Shown: positions 9,299-18,611 of the stretch, piece after piece
Position numbering within the stretch: position 1 is the first letter of the stretch
How the letters are laid out: every line of letters starts with the position of its first letter
DNA from: Salinibacterium sp. M195
Lineage (GTDB): Bacteria; Actinomycetota; Actinomycetes; Actinomycetales; Microbacteriaceae
Length of the DNA: 64,000 nt
Assembly (NCBI RefSeq): GCF_019443965.1
Contig: NZ_CP040814.1
Coordinates: forward strand, 1,302,001-1,366,000
Reading direction: 5' to 3'
Made by a program: the position numbers and the translations under genes
The notes under the pieces: model-generated
Database searches by the model: none
Seen by the model: the letters and a program-made list of their open reading frames with translations, nothing else
Told to the model about the DNA's origin: nothing

Positions 9299-9535
9299 TT
9301 AACGGCGGGCGCTTGCCTTCCAAGCTCCCGGGCCCGTGTGAATCGGTGTGCGTATGGGGCGCTGGCTGCGTGCCCACGCCGACACCGGAGCCGCATCATC
9401 GGCACCCGCGATTTCCGCCGACTCCGCGAGGGCGGCGCGCACGACAGCGGTAACCGCCGCAACCTCCTCTGGAGTGACGATTGTGGAGACGATGCGAATG
9501 TCGACCGGCTCCTCTCGCACGTGTTTGCCGATCAC
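9299..9535 (-). CDS. accE: acyl-CoA carboxylase epsilon subunit
   Basis: This 78-residue protein has the two small-subunit landmarks of actinobacterial AccE: an N-terminal [12 protein letters not shown] stretch after IRIV, and a C-terminal SAWAR...PGAWKAS segment, joined by a variable linker. AccE stabilises or activates the alpha/beta carboxylase complex. The GTG start overlaps the accD5 stop (GTGA at 9532-9535), so it is translated from the accD5 message. The gene is small and easily missed. Its position directly behind accD5 matches the mycobacterial accD5-accE5 order. Confidence 0.85.
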   Translation of the reverse strand: MIGKHVREEPVDIRIVSTIVTPEEVAAVTAVVRAALAESAEIAGADDAAPVSAWARSQRPIRTPIHTGPGAWKASARR

Positions 9536-11130
9536 AGCGGAATGTTTCCGTGCTTCTTGGGCGGCATGCTCGAGCGCTTCGTGCGGAGGGCGCGGAGCGC
9601 CTTCACGATCTGCACGCGAGTGGCGGCAGGCTCAATAACTCCATCAAGCTCACCACGCTCAGCAGCCAAGAACGGGCTTGCAACGTTGTAGGTGTATTCG
9701 TTGGCCAGTCGCGTGCGCACGGCAGCGACATCCTCACCAGCGGCCTCAGCGGCCTTGATCTCACCGCGGTACAAAATATTGACGGCACCCTGGCCGCCCA
9801 TGACGGCAATCTCCGCGGTCGGCCAGGCGTAGTTGAGGTCTGCACCCAGCTGCTTGGATCCCATGACGATGTATGCCCCGCCATAGGCCTTACGCGTGAT
9901 GACGGTAACCAGTGGCACCGTCGCTTCGGCGTAGGCGTAGAGCAGTTTCGCGCCACGACGGATAACGCCTGTCCATTCCTGGTCGGTGCCGGGAAGGTAG
10001 CCGGGAACATCCACGAGAGTCAAGATCGGGATGCTGAAAGCGTCGCAGAAGCGCACGAAGCGCGAAGCCTTCTCGCCAGCTTCGATGTTGAGGGTTCCCG
10101 CCATCGCCTGCGGCTGGTTGGCAACAATACCCACGGAGCGACCTTCAACGCGGCCAAAACCGACGACGATGTTGGGGGCGAAGAGCGGCTGGGTCTCGAG
10201 GAAGTCACCGTTGTCGACAATGTGCTCGATGATCGTCTTCACGTCATAGGGCTGGTTGGGGCTGTCCGGGATGATCGTGTTGAGTTTGCGATCCTCGTCC
10301 GTGATCTCCAACTCAACTTCGCTCTCGTAAATGGGAGCATCCGACATGTTGTTGTCTGGCAAAAAGCCGACGAGGGTGCGGGCGTAGTCGAGGGCATCCG
10401 CCTCGTCGCTTGCAAGGTAGTGGGCTACGCCAGAAACCTTGTTGTGAGTGAGCGCGCCGCCCAGCTCTTCCATGCCGACATCTTCACCGGTGACCGTCTT
10501 GATGACGTCGGGGCCTGTCACGAACATCTGGCTGGTCTTGTCGACCATGATGACGAAGTCGGTGAGGGCGGGGGAGTACACGGCGCCACCGGCGGCCGGG
10601 CCCATGATGATGGAGATCTGCGGGATAACACCCGAAGCTTGCGTGTTGCGGCGAAAAATCTCGCCGTACTTGCCGAGAGCAACGACGCCCTCCTGAATGC
10701 GGGCGCCCCCTGAGTCAAGCATTCCGATGATCGGAACGCCCGTCTTCATCGCGTGGTCCATGACCTTGATGATCTTTTCGCCGGCAACTTCACCGAGAGA
10801 GCCGCCGAAGATAGTGAAGTCCTGAGCATAAACGGCAACCTGACGGCCGTGGATCGTGCCAACGCCCGTCACAACAGCGTCACCATAGGGCCGCTTCTTT
10901 TCCATGCCAAAGGCGTGGGTGCGATGACGAACGAACTCGTCAAGCTCGACGAAGGAGCCATGATCGAGCAGTTGTTCGATGCGCTCGCGGGCGGTCATCT
11001 TGCCCTTGGCGTGCTGCTTCTCAATCGCCGCGTCACCACTGGCAGTCACGGCTTCGTGATAACGGTTCTTGAGATCGGCGATCCGGCCGGCGGTCGTGAA
11101 CATGTCTGGAGTCGTATTGTCTTCGGTCAC
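9532..11130 (-). CDS. accD5: propionyl/acyl-CoA carboxylase beta subunit (carboxyltransferase)
   Basis: This 532-residue carboxyltransferase has the two crotonase-like halves of PccB/AccD5. Visible motifs include an N-terminal [13 protein letters not shown], the oxyanion-hole glycines of [11 protein letters not shown] and [13 protein letters not shown], and a C-terminal [12 protein letters not shown]. It transfers carboxyl from biotin on AccA3 to propionyl- or acetyl-CoA, giving methylmalonyl- or malonyl-CoA for lipid synthesis. The start is GTG at 11130, with TAAAGT ending exactly six bases upstream and no ribosome-binding site. It is divergent from birA, whose product biotinylates AccA3. 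Confidence 0.95.
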   Translation of the reverse strand: MTEDNTTPDMFTTAGRIADLKNRYHEAVTASGDAAIEKQHAKGKMTARERIEQLLDHGSFVELDEFVRHRTHAFGMEKKRPYGDAVVTGVGTIHGRQVAVYAQDFTIFGGSLGEVAGEKIIKVMDHAMKTGVPIIGMLDSGGARIQEGVVALGKYGEIFRRNTQASGVIPQISIIMGPAAGGAVYSPALTDFVIMVDKTSQMFVTGPDVIKTVTGEDVGMEELGGALTHNKVSGVAHYLASDEADALDYARTLVGFLPDNNMSDAPIYESEVELEITDEDRKLNTIIPDSPNQPYDVKTIIEHIVDNGDFLETQPLFAPNIVVGFGRVEGRSVGIVANQPQAMAGTLNIEAGEKASRFVRFCDAFSIPILTLVDVPGYLPGTDQEWTGVIRRGAKLLYAYAEATVPLVTVITRKAYGGAYIVMGSKQLGADLNYAWPTAEIAVMGGQGAVNILYRGEIKAAEAAGEDVAAVRTRLANEYTYNVASPFLAAERGELDGVIEPAATRVQIVKALRALRTKRSSMPPKKHGNIPL

Positions 11131-11142
11131 TGTGTCACTTTA
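11128..11142 (-). promoter_or_regulatory. leaderless promoter of accD5
   Basis: On the minus strand TAAAGT (11137-11142) is followed by six bases and then the GTG start at 11130. The spacing fits a transcript that begins at the start codon. No clear -35 element is visible. Confidence 0.45.
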
Positions 11143-11231
11143 CCCACCCCTGCCCCGCTTATGTGGTTGGCGGAACCCACAAGTTTCAGGCCGCTTTCAT
11201 TGAGGAAACACTAGAGACAGATGAGTGCCTC

Positions 11232-11246
11232 TACGCTGAAGCGATG
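11232..11246 (+). promoter_or_regulatory. leaderless promoter of birA
   Basis: TACGCT (11232-11237), six bases, then the ATG at 11244. There is no Shine-Dalgarno sequence. The 113-base gap holds divergent promoters for accD5 and birA. Confidence 0.45.
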
Positions 11247-12020
11247 CAACTCCCTTTGAGCACCGCGGTTCTCGCCGACCTTCAGTACCGTGAGCAGGTC
11301 GGTTCAACCAACCACGAACTGATGGCGCAAGCCGCGCGCGGCGACGCGCAGCACCTTGCTGCGATGATCACCACAGATCAGACGGCAGGACGCGGCAGGC
11401 TCGGTCGGGAGTGGATCGCGCCGCCTGGCAGAACACTGGCTGTCTCGGTGCTGCTGGCGCCGAGCGACGCCACTATCGAATCTTTGGCCTGGATGCCGTT
11501 GATCGGCGGTCTGGCAATGGCTCGCGCCGTGCGCACCCTGGTCACCGATCGCGAGGTGACCCTGAAGTGGCCAAATGACGTGCAGATCGAGGGCATGAAA
11601 GTTTCCGGTTTACTCTCAGAGCTGGTTTCGGACGGCACGGGAGTCGTCGTCGGCGCCGGGCTGAACCTCACAATCGAGCGCGATGAGCTGCCGACATCCG
11701 TCTCAACGTCTTTGCTGCTGGAAGGAGTCGATCCTGGCGTCGATCTCGCACTCAGTCGCTATTTGACGGAACTCGTGGGTCTTTATGAACAGTTTGTTGT
11801 CGGCGGACTCGACCCGGTGCGCAGCGGGCTCGCGGATGCCGTGCGAGCCGAGTGTGGAACAATCGGCCGACGCGTGCGGGTAGAGCTTCCCGGTGGCGGT
11901 CGACTATTCGGCACGGCCGAAACCATCGATGATCACGGGCAGCTGGTAGTGCGGGATGACGCGAACAACGGCTTGCAGCACGTCGCGGCTGGCGACGTCA
12001 CCCACCTGCGGTATGAATGA
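11244..12020 (+). CDS. birA: biotin--[acetyl-CoA-carboxylase] ligase
   Basis: This 258-residue enzyme shows the biotin-ligase signatures GSTNHELM, TTDQTAGRGRLGREW (biotinyl-AMP loop), LKWPNDVQI and SGLLSEL, followed by GVVVGAGLNL. It activates biotin with ATP and attaches it to the EAMKM lysine of AccA3. There is no N-terminal DNA-binding domain, so it is a group I ligase that should not repress transcription itself. The ATG at 11244 is preferred over earlier in-frame starts because the ligase fold begins right after it and a TACGCT box lies six bases upstream. Confidence 0.92.
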   Translation: MQLPLSTAVLADLQYREQVGSTNHELMAQAARGDAQHLAAMITTDQTAGRGRLGREWIAPPGRTLAVSVLLAPSDATIESLAWMPLIGGLAMARAVRTLVTDREVTLKWPNDVQIEGMKVSGLLSELVSDGTGVVVGAGLNLTIERDELPTSVSTSLLLEGVDPGVDLALSRYLTELVGLYEQFVVGGLDPVRSGLADAVRAECGTIGRRVRVELPGGGRLFGTAETIDDHGQLVVRDDANNGLQHVAAGDVTHLRYE

Positions 12021-12023
12021 GCT

Positions 12024-12566
12024 ATGCCAAATGAGACAGTGAGTGTTCAACGCGAGGCAATAGTTGCCCGCGTTCGCTCACACGCGCGTGCTTTGGTCTT
12101 TCCCGGCATCGTTCTCGTTGCTGTGGCAGCGGCTGTGGGCTTTTACTTCGGCAGCTTCGCCGAAGACTGGCAGAATCTTGCGCTGCTGACCGCGGGACTC
12201 GTTCTTATCGTTTTCGCCTGGTTCTTGCCCTACTTCAGCTGGCTTGCCAGAAACTACACCATCACCACACGCCGCGTCGTGCTCTCGAGCGGTGTCTTTA
12301 TCCGCGTTCGGCAAGAGCTTTTGCACAGCCGCGGCTATGACGTGACCGTGCGTCAAACCTGGGTGCAGCGGATGTTCGGCAGCGGCGATTTGCTCATTAA
12401 CGCCGGTCACGACTACCCGGTCGTGTTGCGGGACATCCCGTCGGTCTCTCTCACTCAAGCAGCTCTTCACGACCTCATGGAAAACAACCAGAATGTTGTT
12501 TCGATGAGACGCCAACGTGAAGAATCGCAGCCCTCGGACGAAACGACAGTCTGGGGAACTCGCTAG
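12024..12566 (+). CDS. PH-domain membrane protein (Rv3278c-like)
   Basis: This 180-residue protein has two membrane helices (about residues 28-47 and 53-76) followed by a bacterial PH-like domain containing NYTITTRRVVLSSGVF and RDIPSVSLTQ. It starts three bases after the birA stop and is probably co-transcribed. A homologue sits beside birA in mycobacteria. Its function is unknown; membrane anchoring is clear, and a link to the envelope is inferred from context only. Confidence 0.8.
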   Translation: MPNETVSVQREAIVARVRSHARALVFPGIVLVAVAAAVGFYFGSFAEDWQNLALLTAGLVLIVFAWFLPYFSWLARNYTITTRRVVLSSGVFIRVRQELLHSRGYDVTVRQTWVQRMFGSGDLLINAGHDYPVVLRDIPSVSLTQAALHDLMENNQNVVSMRRQREESQPSDETTVWGTR

Positions 12567-12606
12567 ATTCAGCGCTGCACGTTATGTTCTGTCAACCCTG
12601 ATCAGA

Positions 12607-12622
12607 TAGGGTGCGCAACGTG
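12607..12622 (+). promoter_or_regulatory. near-leaderless promoter of ugd
   Basis: TAGGGT (12607-12612) ends seven bases before the GTG at 12620. This supports 12620 as the start over the GTG nine bases upstream, which overlaps the hexamer itself. Confidence 0.4.
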
Positions 12623-13921
12623 AAGATCTCAGTTATTGGATGCGGCTACCTGGGTGCTGTTCATGCGTCCTCGCTCGCAAAACTCGGCCATGTTGTTGTC
12701 GGTATCGACATCGATCAGGCGAAAATTGACCTGCTGTCCTCCGCTAAGGCGCCCTTCTATGAGCCAGGGCTTCCCGAACTCTTAAGCGAGACGCTCGCGA
12801 CGGGGGCTCTCACTTTCTCGACCGACATGCGTCTCGCGCGAGGGGCAGCGGTGCATTTTGTTGCCGTGGGCACTCCGCAGCAGGAAGACTCGAATGCGGT
12901 CGATTTGCGCGCCGTTGAGTCGGCATTCGAGGCGATCGTTCTCCAGGTCTCGCCTGGCGACGTCGTCGTCGGAAAATCAACGGTGCCGGTGGGAACCGCT
13001 CAGCGGCTTGCCGAGCTCGTTGAAGCAGCCGGGGCGCACCTCGTGTGGAATCCAGAATTCTTGCGCGAAGGCTATGCGGTAAAAGACACCATCAGCCCCG
13101 ATCGCCTCGTCTATGGTGTGCGGCCGGGCGATGACCACTCTGTCGCCGTGCTCGATGAGGTGTACGCCTCAGCGCTCGCTCAAGAGATTCCTCGAGTAGT
13201 CACGGACTTTGCCACCTCGGAACTCGTCAAAGTTGCCGCTAACGCGTTCCTTGCGACAAAAATTTCGTTCATCAACGCCATGGCCGAGGTTGCTGAGGTC
13301 ACCGGTGCTGATGTCACCCAGCTTGCGGATGCCATCGGTTATGACCAGCGCATCGGCCGCCGCTTTCTCAATGCCGGTCTCGGATTCGGCGGTGGCTGTC
13401 TCCCGAAGGACATCCGAGGCTTTATGGCGCGCGCGTCAGAGCTAGGAGCCGGCGACGCGCTGAACTTCCTCGGTGAGGTTGATGCGATCAACCTTCGCCG
13501 CCGTGAGCGCATGGTTGACCTGTGTCGCGAGGTTCTCGGCGGAAACATCGAGGGCGCAAAGATTGCGGTTCTTGGCCTCGCTTTCAAGCCAGATTCTGAC
13601 GATGTGCGGGATTCTCCCGCGCTCGACGTTGCCGCTCGCCTTGCTGAGTTGGGTGGGAACGTTCGGGCGACCGACCCCCAAGCAGTCGAAACCTCGCGCC
13701 GCTTGCGCCCTGAGCTCGACTATGTGGCTACTGCGGAAGAGGCCGCCCGCGATGCTGATGTCGTACTTGTGCTGACCGAGTGGCGCGAATATCGAAACAT
13801 CGATCCCGTCGCGCTCGGCTCAGTCGTTTCGGTGCGCGCGATCCTCGACGGTAGAAACTGTTTGGACCCGGTGCAGTGGCGCGAGGCCGGCTGGACGTAC
13901 CGCGCTCTCGGTCGCCCCTAG
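12620..13921 (+). CDS. ugd: UDP-glucose 6-dehydrogenase
   Basis: This 433-residue protein starts with the NAD-binding MKISVIGCGYLG motif. It contains GKSTVPVGT and NPEFLREG, and the catalytic cysteine C260 in GFGGGCLPKD. It oxidises UDP-glucose to UDP-glucuronate, a precursor for acidic sugars of the nearby polysaccharide. It is distinct from the second nucleotide-sugar dehydrogenase at 25088-26383, which has a different active-site context. The last 102 bases overlap the convergent gtrA-like gene. The alternative start at 12611 would add three residues. Confidence 0.92.
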   Translation: MKISVIGCGYLGAVHASSLAKLGHVVVGIDIDQAKIDLLSSAKAPFYEPGLPELLSETLATGALTFSTDMRLARGAAVHFVAVGTPQQEDSNAVDLRAVESAFEAIVLQVSPGDVVVGKSTVPVGTAQRLAELVEAAGAHLVWNPEFLREGYAVKDTISPDRLVYGVRPGDDHSVAVLDEVYASALAQEIPRVVTDFATSELVKVAANAFLATKISFINAMAEVAEVTGADVTQLADAIGYDQRIGRRFLNAGLGFGGGCLPKDIRGFMARASELGAGDALNFLGEVDAINLRRRERMVDLCREVLGGNIEGAKIAVLGLAFKPDSDDVRDSPALDVAARLAELGGNVRATDPQAVETSRRLRPELDYVATAEEAARDADVVLVLTEWREYRNIDPVALGSVVSVRAILDGRNCLDPVQWREAGWTYRALGRP

Positions 13922-14368
13922 GCCCGAATTAGCAGTGACTACTTCGCGGTGGGGGCTGAAAACCCACCAGCGGTAGAGAGCAAAACGGAAGAACGCCCCC
14001 AGCGCGAGGCCCACAACGTTCGTGGCAATGTTGTCGGCAAGGAGCGAGGTATAGCCAAGAACGTAGTGGGATACCCACAGGCTGAGCACCCCGATCCCCA
14101 TTCCGGCGATGCTAACGAGAGCAAACTCGACGCCTTCGCGAGTGGCACGAGTGCGTGCCGAAGTGGCGAAAGTCCAGCGACGATTGCCAATCCAATTGGC
14201 GCCGATGGCCAAAGTGGTCGAGATGATTTTGGCGATCACCGGTCCTTCATGAAGAACGTCCGGTGAGAGAATTGTGAGCCGCAACAGATTGAATACCGCG
14301 ACATCGATCACAAGCCCGCCGAGCCCTACTACGCCGAAACGCAGAAACTGGCCGAGCAGCTTTCGCAT
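13820..14368 (-). CDS. GtrA-family membrane protein
   Basis: This 182-residue protein has four membrane helices and the GtrA hallmarks QFLRFGVVGLGGLVID at the N-terminus and FRFALYRWWVF at the end of helix 4. GtrA proteins are thought to move or help move polyprenyl-linked sugars across the membrane. The domain ends near residue 140; the remaining tail of about 40 residues is mostly encoded antisense to the end of ugd (13820-13921). GGAG lies five bases before the ATG. A GtrA protein (Rv3277) occupies the equivalent place beside purK in mycobacteria. Confidence 0.85.
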   Translation of the reverse strand: MRKLLGQFLRFGVVGLGGLVIDVAVFNLLRLTILSPDVLHEGPVIAKIISTTLAIGANWIGNRRWTFATSARTRATREGVEFALVSIAGMGIGVLSLWVSHYVLGYTSLLADNIATNVVGLALGAFFRFALYRWWVFSPHREVVTANSGLGATESAVRPAGLAPLHRVQTVSTVEDRAHRND

Positions 14369-14471
14369 GTGATCTCCGTGGTAGACAAGAATGGGGCAGG
14401 GCGGTTGGAAGTCTAACCGTCCAAGCTAGGCCCGAAGCTGGGCATCATCCTAGACAGTGCAGGAGTCACTA

Positions 14472-15590
14472 GTGCCACCAATCGTGGGCGTAATTGGCGG
14501 AGGCCAGCTGGCCAGAATGATGATCCCGCGCGCAATCGAGCTCGGTTTCGAGTTGCGCGTGCTCGCGGAGGCCGAAGGAATGTCTGCCGCGATTGCCGCC
14601 ACTGCGGTCGGCGACTATCGGGATGCGGCCACCGTTCTTGAGTTTGCTCGCGATGTTGACGTGATTACGTTCGACCATGAGCACGTGCCTCAGGATGTGC
14701 TGGCTCAGTTGGCCGAGGCCGGGGTCTCCGTGCACCCGGGCGCAGCACCACTCGCGGTTGCTCAAGACAAGATTCTGATGCGCCAAGAGCTCACGCGCCT
14801 GGGGCTGCCCGTTCCTGAATGGGCGAGCGTGTCGACGCCAGCCGAGCTTGAGGACTTTCTTGCTGCCAACGGCGGTCGGGTGATCGTCAAAACTCCTCGC
14901 GGAGGCTATGACGGCAAAGGTGTTCGTGTTGTCTCAGAGTCCAGCGACGTCGCAGACTGGTTCGAAGCGGGTGGGCCACTCCTTGCCGAAGAGTTGGTGT
15001 CATTCACTCGGGAACTTGCACAACTCGCCGCACGTAGTCCTAGTGGCGAAGTAGCCCTCTGGCCTCTCGTGGAATCAATCCAACAAGACGGGGTGTGCGC
15101 TGAAGTCATCGCGCCAGCGCCATCGCTCACCGCGCCAACGGCGGCTGCCGCAGCCGAGATCGCTCGCACCGTCGCCGACAAGCTCGGCGTCACTGGTGTT
15201 CTCGCGGTGGAACTCTTCGAGACCGCCGATGGGCAACTGCTGATCAATGAGCTCGCCATGCGCCCCCACAACAGCGGGCACTGGACCATGGATGGCGCGG
15301 TCACCAGCCAATTCGAACAACACTTGCGGGCCGTGCTCGATCTGCCTCTCGGCGCGACAGATGCGCGCTCGCCGTGGACCGTCATGATCAACGTTCTCGG
15401 GGGACCAACATCCGGAACCATCGCTGAGCGTTATCCGCTCGCCCTCGCCAACCAACCCACCGCCAAATTTCACGAATATGGCAAAGCCCCGCGACCCGGT
15501 CGCAAGGTCGGACACGTGAACGTGAGCGGTGTTGACCTCGACGATGTCGTGTACCGCGCGCGTGCCGCAGCGGCGATTCTCAAGGATTGA
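14472..15590 (+). CDS. purK: 5-(carboxyamino)imidazole ribonucleotide synthase
   Basis: This 372-residue ATP-grasp enzyme contains [12 protein letters not shown] near the start, [10 protein letters not shown] and [14 protein letters not shown]. It converts AIR, ATP and bicarbonate to N5-CAIR in purine synthesis. The GTG at 14472 is chosen because AGGAG lies six bases upstream; an earlier GTG at 14457 has no such signal. It is followed directly by purE. This pair lies next to GtrA and the carboxylase genes, as in mycobacteria. Confidence 0.93.
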   Translation: MPPIVGVIGGGQLARMMIPRAIELGFELRVLAEAEGMSAAIAATAVGDYRDAATVLEFARDVDVITFDHEHVPQDVLAQLAEAGVSVHPGAAPLAVAQDKILMRQELTRLGLPVPEWASVSTPAELEDFLAANGGRVIVKTPRGGYDGKGVRVVSESSDVADWFEAGGPLLAEELVSFTRELAQLAARSPSGEVALWPLVESIQQDGVCAEVIAPAPSLTAPTAAAAAEIARTVADKLGVTGVLAVELFETADGQLLINELAMRPHNSGHWTMDGAVTSQFEQHLRAVLDLPLGATDARSPWTVMINVLGGPTSGTIAERYPLALANQPTAKFHEYGKAPRPGRKVGHVNVSGVDLDDVVYRARAAAAILKD

Positions 15591-15598
15591 CATCTAGC

Positions 15599-16102
15599 AT
15601 GGGTTCCGTGACTCAACCGCAAGTAGCCGTCGTAATGGGATCAGACTCTGACTGGAAGGTCATGGTCGACGCTTCTGCCGCGCTCAAAGACTTTGGAATT
15701 GTGCACGAAGTCAGCGTGGTTTCGGCCCACCGCAGCCCCGAAAAAATGATTGCGTTCGGCAAAGAGGCTGCCAGTCGTGGCATTCGAGTGATCATTGCGG
15801 GCGCTGGCGGAGCAGCCCACTTGCCTGGCATGCTCGCCGCAGTTACTACCCTCCCGGTTGTCGGCGTTCCTGTTCCTCTCGCCAAGCTTGACGGCATGGA
15901 TTCGTTGCTGTCGATTGTGCAAATGCCCGCGGGCATCCCCGTCGCAACTGTCTCGATTGGTGGAGCACGAAACGCGGGAATCCTCGCCGCGCGCATCCTC
16001 GGCTCTGGTGATGCCGAATTGACTCAGAAGCTGGCCGACTACGCGGCAAGCCTCGAGGCAATGGTGGATGACAAGAACGCTGCACTGAACGCGAGCCTGT
16101 GA
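15599..16102 (+). CDS. purE: N5-carboxyaminoimidazole ribonucleotide mutase
   Basis: This 167-residue protein has the class I PurE motifs [18 protein letters not shown] and [10 protein letters not shown]. It moves the carboxyl group of N5-CAIR to give CAIR, directly after PurK. The ATG at 15599 is 8 bases past the purK stop; a TTG at 15587 overlapping that stop would add four residues. Its stop codon overlaps the GTG of the LCP gene (16099), so the wall-ligase gene is tied to the purine operon. Confidence 0.93.
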   Translation: MGSVTQPQVAVVMGSDSDWKVMVDASAALKDFGIVHEVSVVSAHRSPEKMIAFGKEAASRGIRVIIAGAGGAAHLPGMLAAVTTLPVVGVPVPLAKLDGMDSLLSIVQMPAGIPVATVSIGGARNAGILAARILGSGDAELTQKLADYAASLEAMVDDKNAALNASL

Positions 16103-17457
16103 GCGCATCTAGTTCACTCCGTCAGCCAGCCGACCGTTCGGCGGCGACGATGACAAAGCGCGCGTGGTGGCTACTCGGCCTCAACATTCTTATTCCCGGC
16201 TCGGCCCAGTTGCTCGCCGGAAATCGCAAGCTTGGGCGTTTTGGGGTCGTCGCGAGCTTGATCTTCGTGCTCCTCGTGGTGCTCGCGATCATATTGATGA
16301 CTGCGGCTCCGGCGGTGCTGCTCACGATCGGCAGCAGCACGATCGGTCTCTGGGCAATCGCCATAATGCTGGCCTTCTATGCAGTGCTGTGGCTTGTGCT
16401 GACCGTCAACGCCTGGCGGTTGGCGAATCTCGGCCGAGCCAGTACCGGAGGCCGAACCCTCGTCGCTGCCTTTAGTGCCCTCGTGCTTGTTGCCGTTGCC
16501 GGCACTGCCGGGTACGGCGCCTACGTAGCCACGACAGCTAACTCATTCCTGAGCGATGTCTTCATCGCCGCCCCCACCAAGGAACCCGTCAACGGACGTT
16601 ACAACATCCTCTTGCTGGGAGGAGACGCTGGCGCAGACCGTGACGGTTTGCGCCCCGACAGCATCACTCTGGCCAGCATCGACGCGGAAACGGGCGAAGC
16701 TGTCTTGATTGGGCTACCCCGAAACATGGAGCGCACTCCGTTCGTTGCCGGTTCGCCCCTCGCTGACAAATACCCGGAAGGCTATGGCGTCTATGGCTGC
16801 GACGTTGACGTATGCCTGCTGAATTCCATCTACACCGAAGTCGAGCTCAACACCCCAGAGCTGTATCCCGACGCTGTTGCCAACGGAAGCACACCCGGAA
16901 TCGAAGCAATGCGTGACGCCGTCGAAGGAATCACCGGCCTCAGCATCCAGTACTACGCCCTTATCGACATGCAAGGGTTCTCTGACCTCATCGACTCGCT
17001 CGGTGGCGTCACGATCAATGTTGAAGAAGCAGTGCCGATTCATAGCGATCCCGAATTCACCATTGTTGCCGAGTGGATTCCCGCCGGCGTGCAAGTGATG
17101 GATGGCTACCACGCGCTCTGGTTCGCCCGTTCACGCCACGACACCACTGACTACGACCGAATGGGGCGGCAGCGTCAGCTGCAGCAAGCCGTTGTCGAAC
17201 AATTCACTCCGTCAAACGTGTTGACGAAGTTTCAAGCGATTGCGTCAGCCAGCTCGAAAGTGGTCACGACCGATGTTCCTCAAGGAAGCTTGGGTTACTT
17301 TGTGAACCTCGCGTCGAAAACCCGTGCGCTGCCGATTGGTTCGCTCGAGTTAGTTCCGGCAAACGACATCGATCCTGAGTACCCCGACTTCGAGTATGTT
17401 CGCGAGCTCGTGGCCGGAGCTACAGTGCCAACGGTGGTAGACGACAGCACCGAATAG
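16099..17457 (+). CDS. LytR-CpsA-Psr (LCP) family cell-wall glycopolymer transferase
   Basis: This 452-residue protein has about 140 N-terminal residues with four hydrophobic segments (including the [14 protein letters not shown] motif), then an extracytoplasmic LCP domain from about residue 165: [33 protein letters not shown], a central GGVTINV and [21 protein letters not shown] enzymes move undecaprenyl-linked glycopolymers onto peptidoglycan. The multi-pass N-terminus is longer than the single anchor of classic LCP proteins. The GTG start overlaps the purE stop. The gene adjoins the polysaccharide island and is the best candidate to anchor its product. Confidence 0.9.
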   Translation: MSASSSLRQPADRSAATMTKRAWWLLGLNILIPGSAQLLAGNRKLGRFGVVASLIFVLLVVLAIILMTAAPAVLLTIGSSTIGLWAIAIMLAFYAVLWLVLTVNAWRLANLGRASTGGRTLVAAFSALVLVAVAGTAGYGAYVATTANSFLSDVFIAAPTKEPVNGRYNILLLGGDAGADRDGLRPDSITLASIDAETGEAVLIGLPRNMERTPFVAGSPLADKYPEGYGVYGCDVDVCLLNSIYTEVELNTPELYPDAVANGSTPGIEAMRDAVEGITGLSIQYYALIDMQGFSDLIDSLGGVTINVEEAVPIHSDPEFTIVAEWIPAGVQVMDGYHALWFARSRHDTTDYDRMGRQRQLQQAVVEQFTPSNVLTKFQAIASASSKVVTTDVPQGSLGYFVNLASKTRALPIGSLELVPANDIDPEYPDFEYVRELVAGATVPTVVDDSTE

Positions 17458-17482
17458 CCGGCGCCGAATAGTGGCGGCTATT
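17453..17482. terminator. bidirectional hairpin between LCP gene and glycosyltransferase gene
   Basis: AATAGCCG (17453-17460) is perfectly complementary to CGGCTATT (17475-17482), with a 14-base loop. It overlaps the stop codons of both convergent genes, so it may end both transcripts. Confidence 0.5.
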
Positions 17483-18611
17483 ACAGGTCAGCGTGCAGTT
17501 GCCAGACCTTTTCCGCTGACATGCGCCAATTGAATGCGCGGGAACGATCCTGACCGGCATAGAAGAGCCGCTCAGCGAATGGAGCATCGTTCAGCACCCG
17601 ATTGACCCCTTCGGCAAGCGCCTCGCTATAGCCTTCTGACGGCTCGCGTTCGACAACGACTCCGGCATCAGCGGCAAGTTCCACCAGTGCGGGCGCATCA
17701 GAGTGCACGACAGGAATACCAAACGAGAGAGCCTCAAGCACAGGCATCCCGAATCCGACATCTAGGTTGGGATACACGAATGCCGATGCATGGTCGAAAG
17801 CCACCGACAGGTCTTCGTTGCTGAGAGTGCCGAGGCAACGAACACGCTCAGGACGGATCCCTTCGGAAGCGACGAAGGCGGCGATCGTTTCATCGTCGGG
17901 CTCTGGCCCTACCAAAAGCAGAACTACATCATCGTCGACGTCGCGGAGGGCACGGATAAGGTGATCGATCGCGCGATTCGGATCAAGGCCACCGATGGCG
18001 AGCAAGAATCGCTCGGGCAGGTTGAGCTCTTCTGCTCGTTCTTCACCGTTGTCGGGCACGCGCAAACTCGTACTTGGGGCACCACTAATAACGCGCACCC
18101 GATCGCCGAACTGGGCAATCTCGTCAAGCTGCTGGGCAACGGTGTGGCTGGGAACCACTACGGCGTCGGCATACTTCTCAGCACGGGCAAGCATCGCGCG
18201 GCTCCAGCTTGCCTGACGGCTTCCGAGCTGGTCTTGGCGCGTCCAAGCGACGGTTTCGTGCACCGTCACCACGATTTGATCGCCGCGATGGAGGCGGTCG
18301 TGGCGGCGAAGCGGGGCGAGGAGGCTCGTAGCGTGCAGCATTCCGGTGCCCGGAATTTTCGTGAAACCGTGCTGCCAGGATGCCCGCAACTCACGGCGGC
18401 TGAGCGCACTCTTATGCAGCTTCGCCAGGTTCGGTAGCCGTTCAGCAATAAGCGCGTATTCAGCGTCGGTTGACGCCGATACGAATGCTTCCACATAACA
18501 GTTGTTCGGCGCGCTCGCGATGAGCCCTCTCGTCAACTCTTCCGAATATCGGGCGACGCTGCCGTGATTCGGCGAGAGCATCTCATCGATGATGACGCGG
18601 AGATTGGTCAT
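17481..18611 (-). CDS. glycosyltransferase family 4
   Basis: This 376-residue GT-B protein has the C-terminal family-4 pattern: FLLAIGGLDPNRAIDHLIRA, then ASAFVYPNLDVGFGMPVLEA with the E-x7-E motif, and a donor-site region ending in PVVHSDAPALVELA. It probably adds one sugar to a lipid-linked intermediate on the cytoplasmic face. Its ATG overlaps the rfbD stop (ATGA), making it the last gene of a five-gene minus-strand operon (22426 to 17481). With rfbB and rfbD upstream, a rhamnosyl or related transferase is plausible but unproven. Confidence 0.88.
   Translation of the reverse strand: MTNLRVIIDEMLSPNHGSVARYSEELTRGLIASAPNNCYVEAFVSASTDAEYALIAERLPNLAKLHKSALSRRELRASWQHGFTKIPGTGMLHATSLLAPLRRHDRLHRGDQIVVTVHETVAWTRQDQLGSRQASWSRAMLARAEKYADAVVVPSHTVAQQLDEIAQFGDRVRVISGAPSTSLRVPDNGEERAEELNLPERFLLAIGGLDPNRAIDHLIRALRDVDDDVVLLLVGPEPDDETIAAFVASEGIRPERVRCLGTLSNEDLSVAFDHASAFVYPNLDVGFGMPVLEALSFGIPVVHSDAPALVELAADAGVVVEREPSEGYSEALAEGVNRVLNDAPFAERLFYAGQDRSRAFNWRMSAEKVWQLHADL

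Noticed and set aside
9481..10713. Open frame of 410 codons on the plus strand
   Set aside because: It lies entirely antisense to accE/accD5, both with clear family motifs; it is a shadow of biased third-position GC.
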